Below are positions 17,134 through 25,170 of a stretch of 34,121 bases of DNA, one piece after another. The DNA comes from JBCCJA01 sp039045975 (lineage in GTDB: Bacteria; Planctomycetota; Planctomycetia; Planctomycetales; Planctomycetaceae). How positions within the stretch are numbered: position 1 is the stretch's first letter; every line of letters begins with the position of its first letter. A model generated the notes under the pieces. The model was not told the DNA's origin, did not search any database, and saw only the letters and a program-made list of their open reading frames with translations. Location: NCBI GenBank assembly GCA_039045975.1, contig JBCCJA010000040.1, forward strand, positions 1-34,121, given 5' to 3'. Made by a program: the position numbers and the translations under genes.

Positions 17134-19698
17134 ATGAGAACGACGCAAATCGCCGGCCTGTTGCTCGCGTTGGCCGTGACGCACGGTACGGCCGCAGGGC
17201 GAGAGATCTCGTTCAACCGTGACATCAGGCCGATTCTGTCCGACCGATGTTACTACTGCCACGGGTTCGACGAGAACCATCGCGAGGCCGACCTCCGCCT
17301 CGATATCCGCGAAGAGGCCGAGTACGTCTGGGACTCCGACTACCCGGACGACTCCGAGCTGATTTATCGGATCACGACGGACGACCCCGACGTCGTGATG
17401 CCGCCGCCGTACGCGCACAAACAGGCGATCACCGAAGCCGAGGTCGATTTGATCCGTCGTTGGATCGCACAGGGGGCGAAGTACGAGCCACATTGGGCGT
17501 TCGTGAACCCGTCGCGGCCTGAGACGTCGGCCAAGACCGTATCGGACGCGATCGACGACTTCGTTTCGCGTCGCCACGCGGAGCACGGGTTGGAGTTCGC
17601 TTCCCCGGCTTTGCCGACGAAGTGGCTCCGCCGGGCGTCACTCGACCTGACCGGAGTCCCGCCGACGGTCGCCGAGCTCGAGTCGTTCGAGAACGCCGTC
17701 CGTCGGCAAGGCGAGCAGGCTTACGTCGCGGCCGTCGACCGCCTGTTGTCATCGCCCCGCTACGGGGAACGGATGGCGTTGGAGTGGCTCGACGTCGCCC
17801 GCTACGCCGACACGAACGGCTTCCAAGCCGATGCGTACCGGATGAACTGGCCGTGGCGCGACTGGGTCGTCCGCGCTTTCAACGAGAACATGCCTTACGA
17901 CCGGTTCACTCTCGAACAACTCGCGGGCGATCTGTTGACCGGTCCAGACGGCAACGGGCCGACGCGGGACCAACTGATCGCGACCGCGTTCAACCGCAAT
18001 CACATGATCCAGGCGGAAGGCGGATCGATCCCGGCGGAAAACCGTGCCAAAAATAACTTCGACCGTGTCGAGACCACCGCCACGGCCTGGATGGGTTTGA
18101 CCGTCGGTTGCAGCCAGTGCCACGACCACAAGTTCGATCCGATCAAACAGACAGACTACTACTCGTTTTTATCGTTCTTCAATCAAATCAGCGAAACCGG
18201 ACTGACGAGCGAGAAGTTCGAGCTTAAACGGGAAGGCGACCGCTTCGCCAGAAAATACTGGGTCGACAAGCCCTTCATCGCGGTGAGCGACGAGGCGTTG
18301 CGGGCGAGGCTCGACCGGGCCGAAGCGGACGTCGCGTCCGCACGGGCGGCGCTCGAATCGCGGCGGGACGAATACTTCGCGGCCGCCCGCGACTGGATCC
18401 TCGAGATGCGTCGTGACGCCCGGGCGGCCGAATCCGAAGGCAGAGATCCTAAATATATGACATATGCGGCGCGGTTCCTCTTCGACGCGGACATCGAGAA
18501 CCCGCGCGACCGAAAATTCAAGTTGCTCATTAACGATTTCATCAAAACCGTCGAGCCCTGGAAGACGCTGCAGGGCCGAGTCGACGACGCGATCGCCGCC
18601 GCGAACCGGATCCGCGAAGACATCCCGCTAGTTATGGTCATGCGGGACGACAAACCGCGTGACACGTTCGTAATGCTGCGGGGCAGTTACGAAACGCTCG
18701 GAGAGAAGGTCTTCCCGAGTACGCCCGAGTTTCTCCCGCCGCTCGAAGTCGACGACGCGGGCTCCCGGCCAGACCGTCTCGACCTGGCGCGATGGCTCGT
18801 CTCGCCGGAACACCCCCTCACGGCCCGCGTCACGGTTAATCGCTATTGGCAGCTGATGTTCGGACGCGGGCTGGTGTCGACGCCGGACGACTTCGGTCTT
18901 CAAGGGGCATTGCCCACGCACCCCGACCTGCTCGATTGGCTCGCGGTCGAGTTCCGGGACGGCGGTTGGGACTTGAAAGCCTTTTTGAAGGGCGTGGCAC
19001 TCTCCCGGACATATCGGCAGACCGCGGCCGCGGACGACGCCGACTATCTCGACGACCCTTACAACGAATGGCTCGCACGAGGGCCGCGGGCGAGGCTCGA
19101 TTCACGCTTACTACGGGATCAAGCCCTCGCCCTGTCCGGATTGCTGGTCGAACGGATCGGGGGACCGCCCGTCTTTCCGTATCAGCCGGGCGGCATCTGG
19201 GAGGCGATGAGCCTTAATAAAAACCACTACATGCGTAGCGACGGCGAAGACCTTTATCGCAGGAGTCTTTACACCACATGGCGTCGCGTGGTCGCGCCGG
19301 CCAATTTCTTCGACGTCCCGAGCCGACAATCCTGCTCGGTCACCGTCACACGGACTAGCACGCCCCTCCACGCCCTGACGACTCTCAACGATATCACTTA
19401 TGCCGAAGCGGCCCGTGTGTGGGCGCAAGAGGCCGCGACGGCGGGCGACGACGAGGCGGGACTATCGGACCTCTTCTACGCGGCGACGGCGAGACATCCC
19501 GAGGCCGCAGAGTCGGCGTCGTTGCTGAATTCGCTCGAACGAGCGCGTCGGCATTTCGAGTCGCGGCCCGCTGAAGCCGATGAATTCGTCGGCGTCGGTG
19601 AAACGTCGGCCTCGGCCGACATCCCGGCGGGAGAACACGCGGCATGGACGACCGTCTGCCTGCTGGTCCTGAACCTCGACGAGACGCTGTGTAAATAA
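17134..19698 (+). CDS. PSCyt1 / DUF1549 / DUF1553 (PSD1) planctomycete protein
   Basis: 854 residues with a signal peptide (IAGLLLALAVTHGTAAG). PSCyt1 contains one c-type haem motif CYYCHG (C39, C42, H43) in ISFNRDIRPILSDRCYYCHG and the later VVMPPP. PSCyt2/DUF1549 follows from ~135 (FVSRRHAEHGLEFASPA, LRRASLDLTGVPPTVAELE, YGERMALEWLDVARYADTNG, CSQCHDHKFDPI). PSD1/DUF1553 fills the C-terminal part (ARVTVNRYWQLMFGRGLV, RLDSRLLRDQALALSGLLV, TPLHALTTLNDITYAEAARV) and ends in the family-typical LNLDET tail. The protein acts outside the cytoplasm; its reaction is not established, and roles in polysaccharide use have been proposed. A DUF1501 gene follows after 15 bases, the usual partner. Confidence 0.95.
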   Translation: MRTTQIAGLLLALAVTHGTAAGREISFNRDIRPILSDRCYYCHGFDENHREADLRLDIREEAEYVWDSDYPDDSELIYRITTDDPDVVMPPPYAHKQAITEAEVDLIRRWIAQGAKYEPHWAFVNPSRPETSAKTVSDAIDDFVSRRHAEHGLEFASPALPTKWLRRASLDLTGVPPTVAELESFENAVRRQGEQAYVAAVDRLLSSPRYGERMALEWLDVARYADTNGFQADAYRMNWPWRDWVVRAFNENMPYDRFTLEQLAGDLLTGPDGNGPTRDQLIATAFNRNHMIQAEGGSIPAENRAKNNFDRVETTATAWMGLTVGCSQCHDHKFDPIKQTDYYSFLSFFNQISETGLTSEKFELKREGDRFARKYWVDKPFIAVSDEALRARLDRAEADVASARAALESRRDEYFAAARDWILEMRRDARAAESEGRDPKYMTYAARFLFDADIENPRDRKFKLLINDFIKTVEPWKTLQGRVDDAIAAANRIREDIPLVMVMRDDKPRDTFVMLRGSYETLGEKVFPSTPEFLPPLEVDDAGSRPDRLDLARWLVSPEHPLTARVTVNRYWQLMFGRGLVSTPDDFGLQGALPTHPDLLDWLAVEFRDGGWDLKAFLKGVALSRTYRQTAAADDADYLDDPYNEWLARGPRARLDSRLLRDQALALSGLLVERIGGPPVFPYQPGGIWEAMSLNKNHYMRSDGEDLYRRSLYTTWRRVVAPANFFDVPSRQSCSVTVTRTSTPLHALTTLNDITYAEAARVWAQEAATAGDDEAGLSDLFYAATARHPEAAESASLLNSLERARRHFESRPAEADEFVGVGETSASADIPAGEHAAWTTVCLLVLNLDETLCK

Positions 19699-19713
19699 CT
19701 GAAGGCTACAATC

Positions 19714-21126
19714 ATGAGTCCGGTCTCTCTTAATCGGCGTACATTCCTTGGCGGCCTGTCCTTGTCGATCGGGATGCCGGCCCTTCAGGATCTGCTGGCG
19801 GCCGAAACGTCGGCCCTGCCCCACTTTCCGCCGAAGGCGAAGCGTGTCATCTACATGATGCAGTCGGGCGGGCCGTCGCACATCGACCTGTTCGACGACA
19901 AGAAGACGCTCCGAGACATGCAAGGCGAAGAGATTCCCGAGAGCATTCTCGGCGGCCTCCGCCAGACCACGATGACCGCGAAGCAAAAGTCCAAACCCTG
20001 CCTGCCGGCCGCGTGGGGCGGCAGCCGTCGCGGCGAGAGCGGCATGTGGGTCAGCGACCTGCTGCCCTACACCGCCGAGATCGTCGATGACCTCTGCTTC
20101 GTCCGCAGCGTACACGGCGAACAGATCAATCACGCTCCCGCGATGACGCACATGCTGACGGGGCACAACCTGCCCGGCCGGCCCAGCATCGGCGCGTGGC
20201 TGACATACGGTCTCGGCACGATGGCCGAAGACCTGCCCTCATTCGTCGTGATGACGTCGCAAGACCGCCAGGGCTCATGCGGCCAACTGTTTTTCGATTA
20301 TTACTGGGGGTCGGGATTTCTGCCCGGAAAATATCAAGGCGTCCCGTTCCGCGGGGCCGGCGACCCGGTGCTCTATTTGAGTAACCCTGACGGCGTCTCG
20401 CGGGAAGCCCGGCGGTCGATGCTCGACGGCCTGGCGGAGATGAATCACATCGCCGGCCGGAGGTATGGCGACCCGGAAATCGGAACCCGCATCGCCCAAT
20501 ACGAAATGGCTTTCGAGATGCAGGCCAGCGTGCCCGAATTGACCGACCTGTCGGACGAACCGCAGAGCGTGCTCGACATGTACGGGCCCGACGTCCATCG
20601 CAAAGGCAGTTACGCCTACAACTGCCTGATGGCACGCCGGCTCGCCGAACGGGGCACGCGTTATATCCAGCTGATGCACGCCGGCTGGGACCAGCACGGG
20701 AATCTTCCGAATCAGCTCCCGATTCAGTGCAAAGACACCGACCAGCCGAGCGCCGCCCTAGTCAAGGATTTGAAGGCGAAAGGCCTGCTGGACGACACGC
20801 TTGTCATCTGGGGCGGCGAATTCGGCCGCACTCCCTTCGTCCAGGGCGATATTAATAATCCGAACGCTCACGGGCGGGATCACCATCCCAGAGCCTTCAC
20901 GATGTGGCTCGCGGGTGGCGGCATCAAGCCGGGCACCGTTTACGGCAGCAGCGACGACTTCGGCTTCCACGTCGCCGAGGACGCCGTCCACGTCCGCGAT
21001 CTGCAAGCGACGCTGCTCCACCTGTGCGGGATCGAGCACGAACGGTTCACCCACCGCCACCAGGGGCTCGACTTCAAGCTCACGGGTGTCGAACCCGCAC
21101 GCGTCGTCCACGGCCTCCTCGCCTGA
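19714..21126 (+). CDS. DUF1501 family protein (alkaline phosphatase/sulfatase-like fold)
   Basis: 470 residues. The N-terminus NRRTFLGGLSLSIGMPALQD has a twin-arginine-like RRTFLGG motif, so Tat export is likely. The DUF1501 signatures are KRVIYMMQSGGPSHIDLFD, SVHGEQINHAPAMTHMLTGH, LMHAGWDQHGNLPNQ, LVIWGGEFGRTPFVQG and GRDHHPRAFTMWLAGGG, ending in GVEPARVVHGLLA. The conserved Asp, His and Glu residues resemble the metal site of the sulfatase/phosphatase superfamily; the activity is unproven. It is co-oriented 15 bases after its PSCyt1/DUF1553 partner, and the pair forms an operon. Confidence 0.94.
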   Translation: MSPVSLNRRTFLGGLSLSIGMPALQDLLAAETSALPHFPPKAKRVIYMMQSGGPSHIDLFDDKKTLRDMQGEEIPESILGGLRQTTMTAKQKSKPCLPAAWGGSRRGESGMWVSDLLPYTAEIVDDLCFVRSVHGEQINHAPAMTHMLTGHNLPGRPSIGAWLTYGLGTMAEDLPSFVVMTSQDRQGSCGQLFFDYYWGSGFLPGKYQGVPFRGAGDPVLYLSNPDGVSREARRSMLDGLAEMNHIAGRRYGDPEIGTRIAQYEMAFEMQASVPELTDLSDEPQSVLDMYGPDVHRKGSYAYNCLMARRLAERGTRYIQLMHAGWDQHGNLPNQLPIQCKDTDQPSAALVKDLKAKGLLDDTLVIWGGEFGRTPFVQGDINNPNAHGRDHHPRAFTMWLAGGGIKPGTVYGSSDDFGFHVAEDAVHVRDLQATLLHLCGIEHERFTHRHQGLDFKLTGVEPARVVHGLLA

Positions 21127-21569
21127 CGTCCCACACGCCCCGTCAACCGACGCTGCCTACTCTGCCAAGCTCGGTGTTAAGACCTCACCAATGTCGTTAT
21201 TAAATTTTGACCCTGTTGATAAGGTTTTTTGGGTGACCTGACGCAGTGTCACCTTGCCGATTTTTTCTTAAGATTAAAACTTTGTCTCGGCTTTTTCCTG
21301 CTCAGCCTCTCTGGGCCGCTCGGCCCGACCGACCCGCCGGCCGCTGCGATTTTTTGAGCAGCGGCGAGTCCGCTCGGTCACACGATCTGGCGGCAGGCTT
21401 CCGGGGTCGTCCCGCTAGGGACCGCGGCAGACTCATCCTGACGCAACTTCTCCTCTGCGGCACGATGCTTCCCGGCGAATGCGTCGGTAGTCCCTTGGAT
21501 GTCCGAAAACGTTGGCCCGCTCAAAGGGCCCACGTCGGCCGCAATTTGCCGTAAGTCGTTACGCCGTAA
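21127..21569. other. Gene-free stretch with a weak terminator-like hairpin
   Basis: 443 bases between the DUF1501 gene and tRNA-Leu(GAG). About 21180-21300 is noticeably AT-richer than the surroundings. A hairpin GGTGAC/GTCACC at 21232-21237 and 21248-21253 is followed by a T-run at 21260-21266, a possible terminator for the DUF1501 operon. I see no coding region I can support in the remainder. Confidence 0.45.
21232..21267 (+). terminator. Candidate terminator after the DUF1501 operon
   Basis: A 6-bp stem GGTGAC/GTCACC with a 10-base loop is followed, after about six bases, by TTTTTTCTT. It lies 106 bases after the DUF1501 stop. The stem is short and the spacing to the T-run is loose, so this is tentative. 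Confidence 0.35.
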
Positions 21570-21655
<86 letters not shown>

Positions 21656-21737
21656 TGGTGGAGTGCAGAAAGTAGCCGCGGCCGCGGCGTCTGCCAAGGT
21701 TCCGACACGGTCGCCGGTCATCGGTTCGGGGCGGCCG

Positions 21738-22853
21738 CTACCGGCGGAACGACGCCGCGATCGCGTTCGACAGGCGGGCGAGATGGGTCGACCGGCCGCC
21801 GACCGGACGTGTCGTCAGGATCACGGCGAACCGGTCGTTTTCGCGGTCGAGCCAGAGGACCGTGCCGTTCGCGCCGCCATGGCCCGCCGCCGTCGGCGGC
21901 AGCAGGTCGCCGAAGTAGCGGGGGTGGTTCGGCCAGAACAGCTGCCAGCCGAGGCCCCATGGGCGACAGCGGCGCTCGGGCTCCGGCACGTCGGGCATCG
22001 GGCCGAGCTGGTCGGAAAGCATGGTTTCGACAGCCGCAGATGACAGGACGGGCCGGCCCGGGCCTGTGTTTCCGTCGGCACCACGCGAGGCCGCGAGCAC
22101 CGCCCGGGCGAAGACGGCGAGGTCGCCGGCCGTGGAGAAGCCGCCGCCCCAAGGGGCGGCCAGGTCGAGCCAGTAACGACTGTTCCAGTGTCCTTCGCCG
22201 AGCAGTCGTTGGCGGTCGTCGAGTTCGACGTCGATCCGTCGGGCGTCGAAATCGTCGTCGACGCCGTGCGGGCCGAGGCGGGTGTCGGCCATCCCGAGCG
22301 GGGCGAAAAGCGTTTGCCTGAGCCGTTCGTCGATCGGCGTTCCGCCGACGGTATGGATGACGTCCGCGAGCCACAGGAATCCGAGACTGGAGTAGGCCGC
22401 ACCGCGGCCCGGCTCGAACGCGAGCGGTACGTCGAGCGAACGCCGGCGGAACTCGTCGAGCGGGGCGAGCCGACGCCGCAGCTCGGCGTCGTCCGGCAAC
22501 AGGTCGGGCAGCCCCGAGGTGTGCGTCAGCAGATGTCGGACTCGGATCGCAGCCCGCCCGGGGCCGCGGAAGTCGGGCAGGATGCGGCAGACCTTCTCGC
22601 CGAGCGTCAGCCGGCCCTCTTCGAGCAGGCCGACCGCGGCGGTCGCGACGAACAGCTTTGTGATCGACGCGACGGGGAAGATGTCGTCGCTCGCGAGGGC
22701 CCGTCCGCCGGGGCGGACACGTCCGCGAACCGAGGTGTTGATCGGCCCGGAGGTACGTCCCGCCGCGACGGCGATGCCGGTAACACCCTCTTCCTGGACG
22801 AGCCGTGCAAGGCAGGTCTCGACGCGTCGCCAGCCGTCGGGGTCAATCGCCAT
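21738..22853 (-). CDS. Serine hydrolase of the beta-lactamase class C / penicillin-binding-protein-like family
   Basis: 371 residues without a signal peptide, so probably cytosolic, unlike true AmpC enzymes. The catalytic SxxK motif is S63-I-T-K66 (FPVASITKLFVATAAVG). The second motif is Y154-S-S in GAAYSSLGFLWLADVI, with Ser in place of the Asn of the classic YxN. The third is HGG in AAGHGGANG near residue 330. HLLTHTSGLPDLLP is the standard family loop. Members include esterases, D-aminopeptidases and beta-lactamases; the substrate cannot be told here. Its start overlaps the end of the STAS gene by 11 bases. Confidence 0.88.
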   Translation of the reverse strand: MAIDPDGWRRVETCLARLVQEEGVTGIAVAAGRTSGPINTSVRGRVRPGGRALASDDIFPVASITKLFVATAAVGLLEEGRLTLGEKVCRILPDFRGPGRAAIRVRHLLTHTSGLPDLLPDDAELRRRLAPLDEFRRRSLDVPLAFEPGRGAAYSSLGFLWLADVIHTVGGTPIDERLRQTLFAPLGMADTRLGPHGVDDDFDARRIDVELDDRQRLLGEGHWNSRYWLDLAAPWGGGFSTAGDLAVFARAVLAASRGADGNTGPGRPVLSSAAVETMLSDQLGPMPDVPEPERRCRPWGLGWQLFWPNHPRYFGDLLPPTAAGHGGANGTVLWLDRENDRFAVILTTRPVGGRSTHLARLSNAIAASFRR

Positions 22854-23178
22854 CGCCGGCTTCGACCGAGATCAGCTTGTCGAGGTTGGTGACCTCGAGG
22901 ACTTCGACGATGTCGGCGGACGCGTTGAGCAGCGTGACGTCGACGCCGCGGTTCGCCGTGCGGGCGAGCATACCGAGCACGCCCGAGGCGATGAGGCGGA
23001 CGCCGGCCAGATCGACGACCAATCGGCTGCTGTCCGCCGACGCGAGCAAACCATCGAGTTCCGCCAGGCCGGCGGGGGTCGATACGTCGGACTGGTCGCG
23101 GTCACCAAAGGCGATAACGGTCGGCGGACCGGTCTCGTGGACGTCGAACGTCGAGGGCTTGCCGGCGGTCGTCGACAT
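22843..23178 (-). CDS. STAS-domain protein (anti-sigma factor antagonist type)
   Basis: 111 residues, a single STAS domain starting at MSTTAGKPSTFDVHETGPP. The core strand-helix LVVDLAGVRLIASGVLGMLAR aligns with the phosphorylation loop of SpoIIAA. The Ser of IASG falls on the phospho-acceptor position, but the Asp that normally precedes it is Ala. Such proteins usually reverse the action of a serine-kinase anti-sigma factor; none is encoded nearby. The open frame runs upstream to 24081 opposite the glycosyltransferase gene, but that part is antisense-like, so the ATG at 23178 is preferred. It overlaps the serine hydrolase gene. Confidence 0.8.
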   Translation of the reverse strand: MSTTAGKPSTFDVHETGPPTVIAFGDRDQSDVSTPAGLAELDGLLASADSSRLVVDLAGVRLIASGVLGMLARTANRGVDVTLLNASADIVEVLEVTNLDKLISVEAGDGD

Positions 23179-23406
23179 GGCGGCGGTTGGCCGAGCGGGG
23201 ATCGGGCCGATTGGGCGTCTGCCAGAAAGTAGGCGCCTGAGGGAGCGGCGACCAAACGAAATCGTGGCGGCGTCAGATCGTTTCGGGTGAGGCGACAAGC
23301 GTGACCGCCGTCGGGCAAGATCACTCGCCGGTGTGACGGGCGGTCGGCTGCGGCCTATTCCCGACACCGGATGCGTTCCTCCCACTGACCAGGGTACCCA
23401 AACGGC

Positions 23407-24627
23407 ATGACGGCGTTCGCACTGCTCGGCTGGGGTTTGACCCTGATCCGCTTCGTGACGGGGTTTCCGACGACGGTTTTCGTGCTGACGCGGACACTGC
23501 GGAAAGTCGCCGCGGCCAAGCCCCGGCTCGCCGACCCGCCGCGGTTGGCGGTGGTCGTGCCGGCGCGGGACGAGGGGGCGAACGTCACCGCGACTCTCGA
23601 GTCGTTGTTGGCGTCGGACTATCCGCGGCTGGAGGTCATCGCGGTCGACGACCGTTCGCAGGACGACACCGGGGCCCGCATGCGGGCGGTCGCCGACGCC
23701 GACGGGAGCGGTCGGCTGCGGGTGATGACGATCGGGTCGCTGCCCGATGGCTGGCTCGGGAAATGCCACGCCTGCGAGGTCGCGCAGCAGACGACCGACG
23801 CGGAGTGGATCTTGTTCACCGACGGCGACGCGACGTACGCGCCCGACGGGCTGTCGCGGGCGATGCGGGTCGCGGTCGGCGACGGGCTCGACCTGTTGAC
23901 GCTGATCCCGCGGACGCGGTTCGGCGGGCTGCTGGAGGCGACGCTGCTGGGCGGGTTCGGGCTGACGATGCTCGGCGTCGGGCGGGCGTGGCAGATGCGG
24001 TTCGCGTGGTCGAAGGCGGCGGTCGGGGCCGGGCCGTTCCTGCTCGTGCGGGCCGCGACCTACCGGGCGTCGGGCTCGCACGAGGGCATCAAGCTGTCGG
24101 TCGTCGAGGACGTCGATCTGGCCGGGCAGATGAAGGCGTACGGCGGGAAGACCGACGTGTTACTCGTCGGGCGGGACGAGGACGTCGCGTTCCGGTGGCA
24201 GCCGTCGGCGTGGGGCGTGGTCACGGGACTGACGAAGAACGCGTTCGCGGCGGCGGGCTATTCCTGGCCGCGACTGATCGTCGGGACGACGCTGTTGAGT
24301 CTGGCCCAGCTGTTCCCATACGTGGCCGTGTTCTGGTCGGAGACGCCGCTGCTGAGCGGGTGGTTCGTGTCGATCGTGCTGGGCCACGTCTTCTTCGCGG
24401 TCGTCGCGTGGTCGATGGCGCTGCCGCCCGCCGTGATACCGTTCTTGCCGGTCGCGCTGCTGGGAATCCTATTGGCCTTCTTCCGGTCGGCGGCCGTTAC
24501 GACGCGGCAGGGCGGGGTGCGGTGGCGGGAGACGTTTTACGACTTGGCGACGCTCCGGACGGCGACAAGTGCGTACAACGCGAGGCTGTCGGAGATGCGG
24601 GCCGTTCGCGTGAAGCCCGAGCGGTGA
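23407..24627 (+). CDS. Membrane-bound family 2 glycosyltransferase (HpnB-like)
   Basis: 406 residues. One N-terminal hydrophobic segment (FALLGWGLTLIRFVTGFPTTV) precedes the GT2 domain, with LAVVVPARDEGANVTATLESL, IAVDDRSQDDTG, LPDGWLGKCHACEVAQQ, the DxD-type FTDGDATYAPDG and VVEDVDLAGQMKAYGGKTDV. A positively charged RWQPSAWGVVTGLTKNAF segment leads to C-terminal membrane spans (~295-375). The PDGWLGK and EDVDL motifs resemble those of hopene-associated HpnB and carotenoid glycosyltransferases, so a lipid acceptor is likely. No hopanoid or carotenoid genes are seen nearby, and the substrate remains open. Confidence 0.88.
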   Translation: MTAFALLGWGLTLIRFVTGFPTTVFVLTRTLRKVAAAKPRLADPPRLAVVVPARDEGANVTATLESLLASDYPRLEVIAVDDRSQDDTGARMRAVADADGSGRLRVMTIGSLPDGWLGKCHACEVAQQTTDAEWILFTDGDATYAPDGLSRAMRVAVGDGLDLLTLIPRTRFGGLLEATLLGGFGLTMLGVGRAWQMRFAWSKAAVGAGPFLLVRAATYRASGSHEGIKLSVVEDVDLAGQMKAYGGKTDVLLVGRDEDVAFRWQPSAWGVVTGLTKNAFAAAGYSWPRLIVGTTLLSLAQLFPYVAVFWSETPLLSGWFVSIVLGHVFFAVVAWSMALPPAVIPFLPVALLGILLAFFRSAAVTTRQGGVRWRETFYDLATLRTATSAYNARLSEMRAVRVKPER

Positions 24628-24845
24628 CGCGAGGTTTTCGGGCGGCCTGCTTTTGAAACGCCCGTGCGGATTACGACGACCCCGGATCGTGAGGTCTGTC
24701 GGCTGTACGGGGCTGCCGTTACCTCGCATTACCGCTCGGGCTACACGGGACGGGGCGACGCCGGGCGGGCGGGCCGTGATGCCGGGCTTGCCCGGGTCGA
24801 ACCGCTCTTCTACTTTGCGTGTCTGCGGGCCGGAGACGGCCCCGC

Positions 24846-24918
24846 GCCGCTGTAGCTCAGCTGGCAGAGCGACGCTTTCGTAAAGCGTAGGTCATCGGTT
24901 CAAGTCCGATCAGCGGCT
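24846..24918 (+). tRNA. tRNA-Thr (anticodon CGT)
   Basis: The acceptor stem is GCCGCTG/CAGCGGC (24846-24852 with 24911-24917), with discriminator T at 24918. The D-arm is AGCTCAGCTGGCAGAGC. The anticodon stem ACGCT/AGCGT carries loop TTCGTAA (anticodon CGT), and the T-arm is ATCGG-TTCAAGT-CCGAT. The length is 73 nt and CCA is not encoded. Confidence 0.97.
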
Positions 24919-24932
24919 TTGAGTATTTCCGG

Positions 24933-24968
24933 TCCGGGGCCTTCCGACGGTGACGGCCCCGGATTTTT
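24933..24968 (+). terminator. Rho-independent terminator of tRNA-Thr
   Basis: A 9-bp GC-rich stem TCCGGGGCC/GGCCCCGGA (24933-24941 with 24955-24963) has a 13-base loop and is followed at once by TTTTT (24964-24968). It starts 15 bases after the tRNA, the expected place. Confidence 0.85.
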
Positions 24969-25170
24969 CGTAGGCGGACGCGCGACCGCCGGCCGGGCCC
25001 CGGACCGCTCGCGTGGAATCGACGAGCCGCTACGATCGGGCGTCCCGCGTTCGCTACAGCACTTCCTGCTGATCTGTGCCGCGACGGAAGCCGTACGGCT
25101 CGCAAAATCAAACGCCGCGAGCCAGAAAGCGTGTTATGTGTCTCTTGGAAATGCTGTAACGGTCTCCGAA

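Noticed and set aside
23179..24081. Long upstream extension of the STAS frame on the minus strand
   Set aside because: It is antisense to the glycosyltransferase gene, with the Arg/Pro/His-rich composition of shadow frames in high-GC DNA.
24919..25170. N-terminal extension of the lipoamide dehydrogenase frame
   Set aside because: It would include the tRNA-Thr terminator and lacks family similarity; the normal 466-residue E3 begins at 25171.
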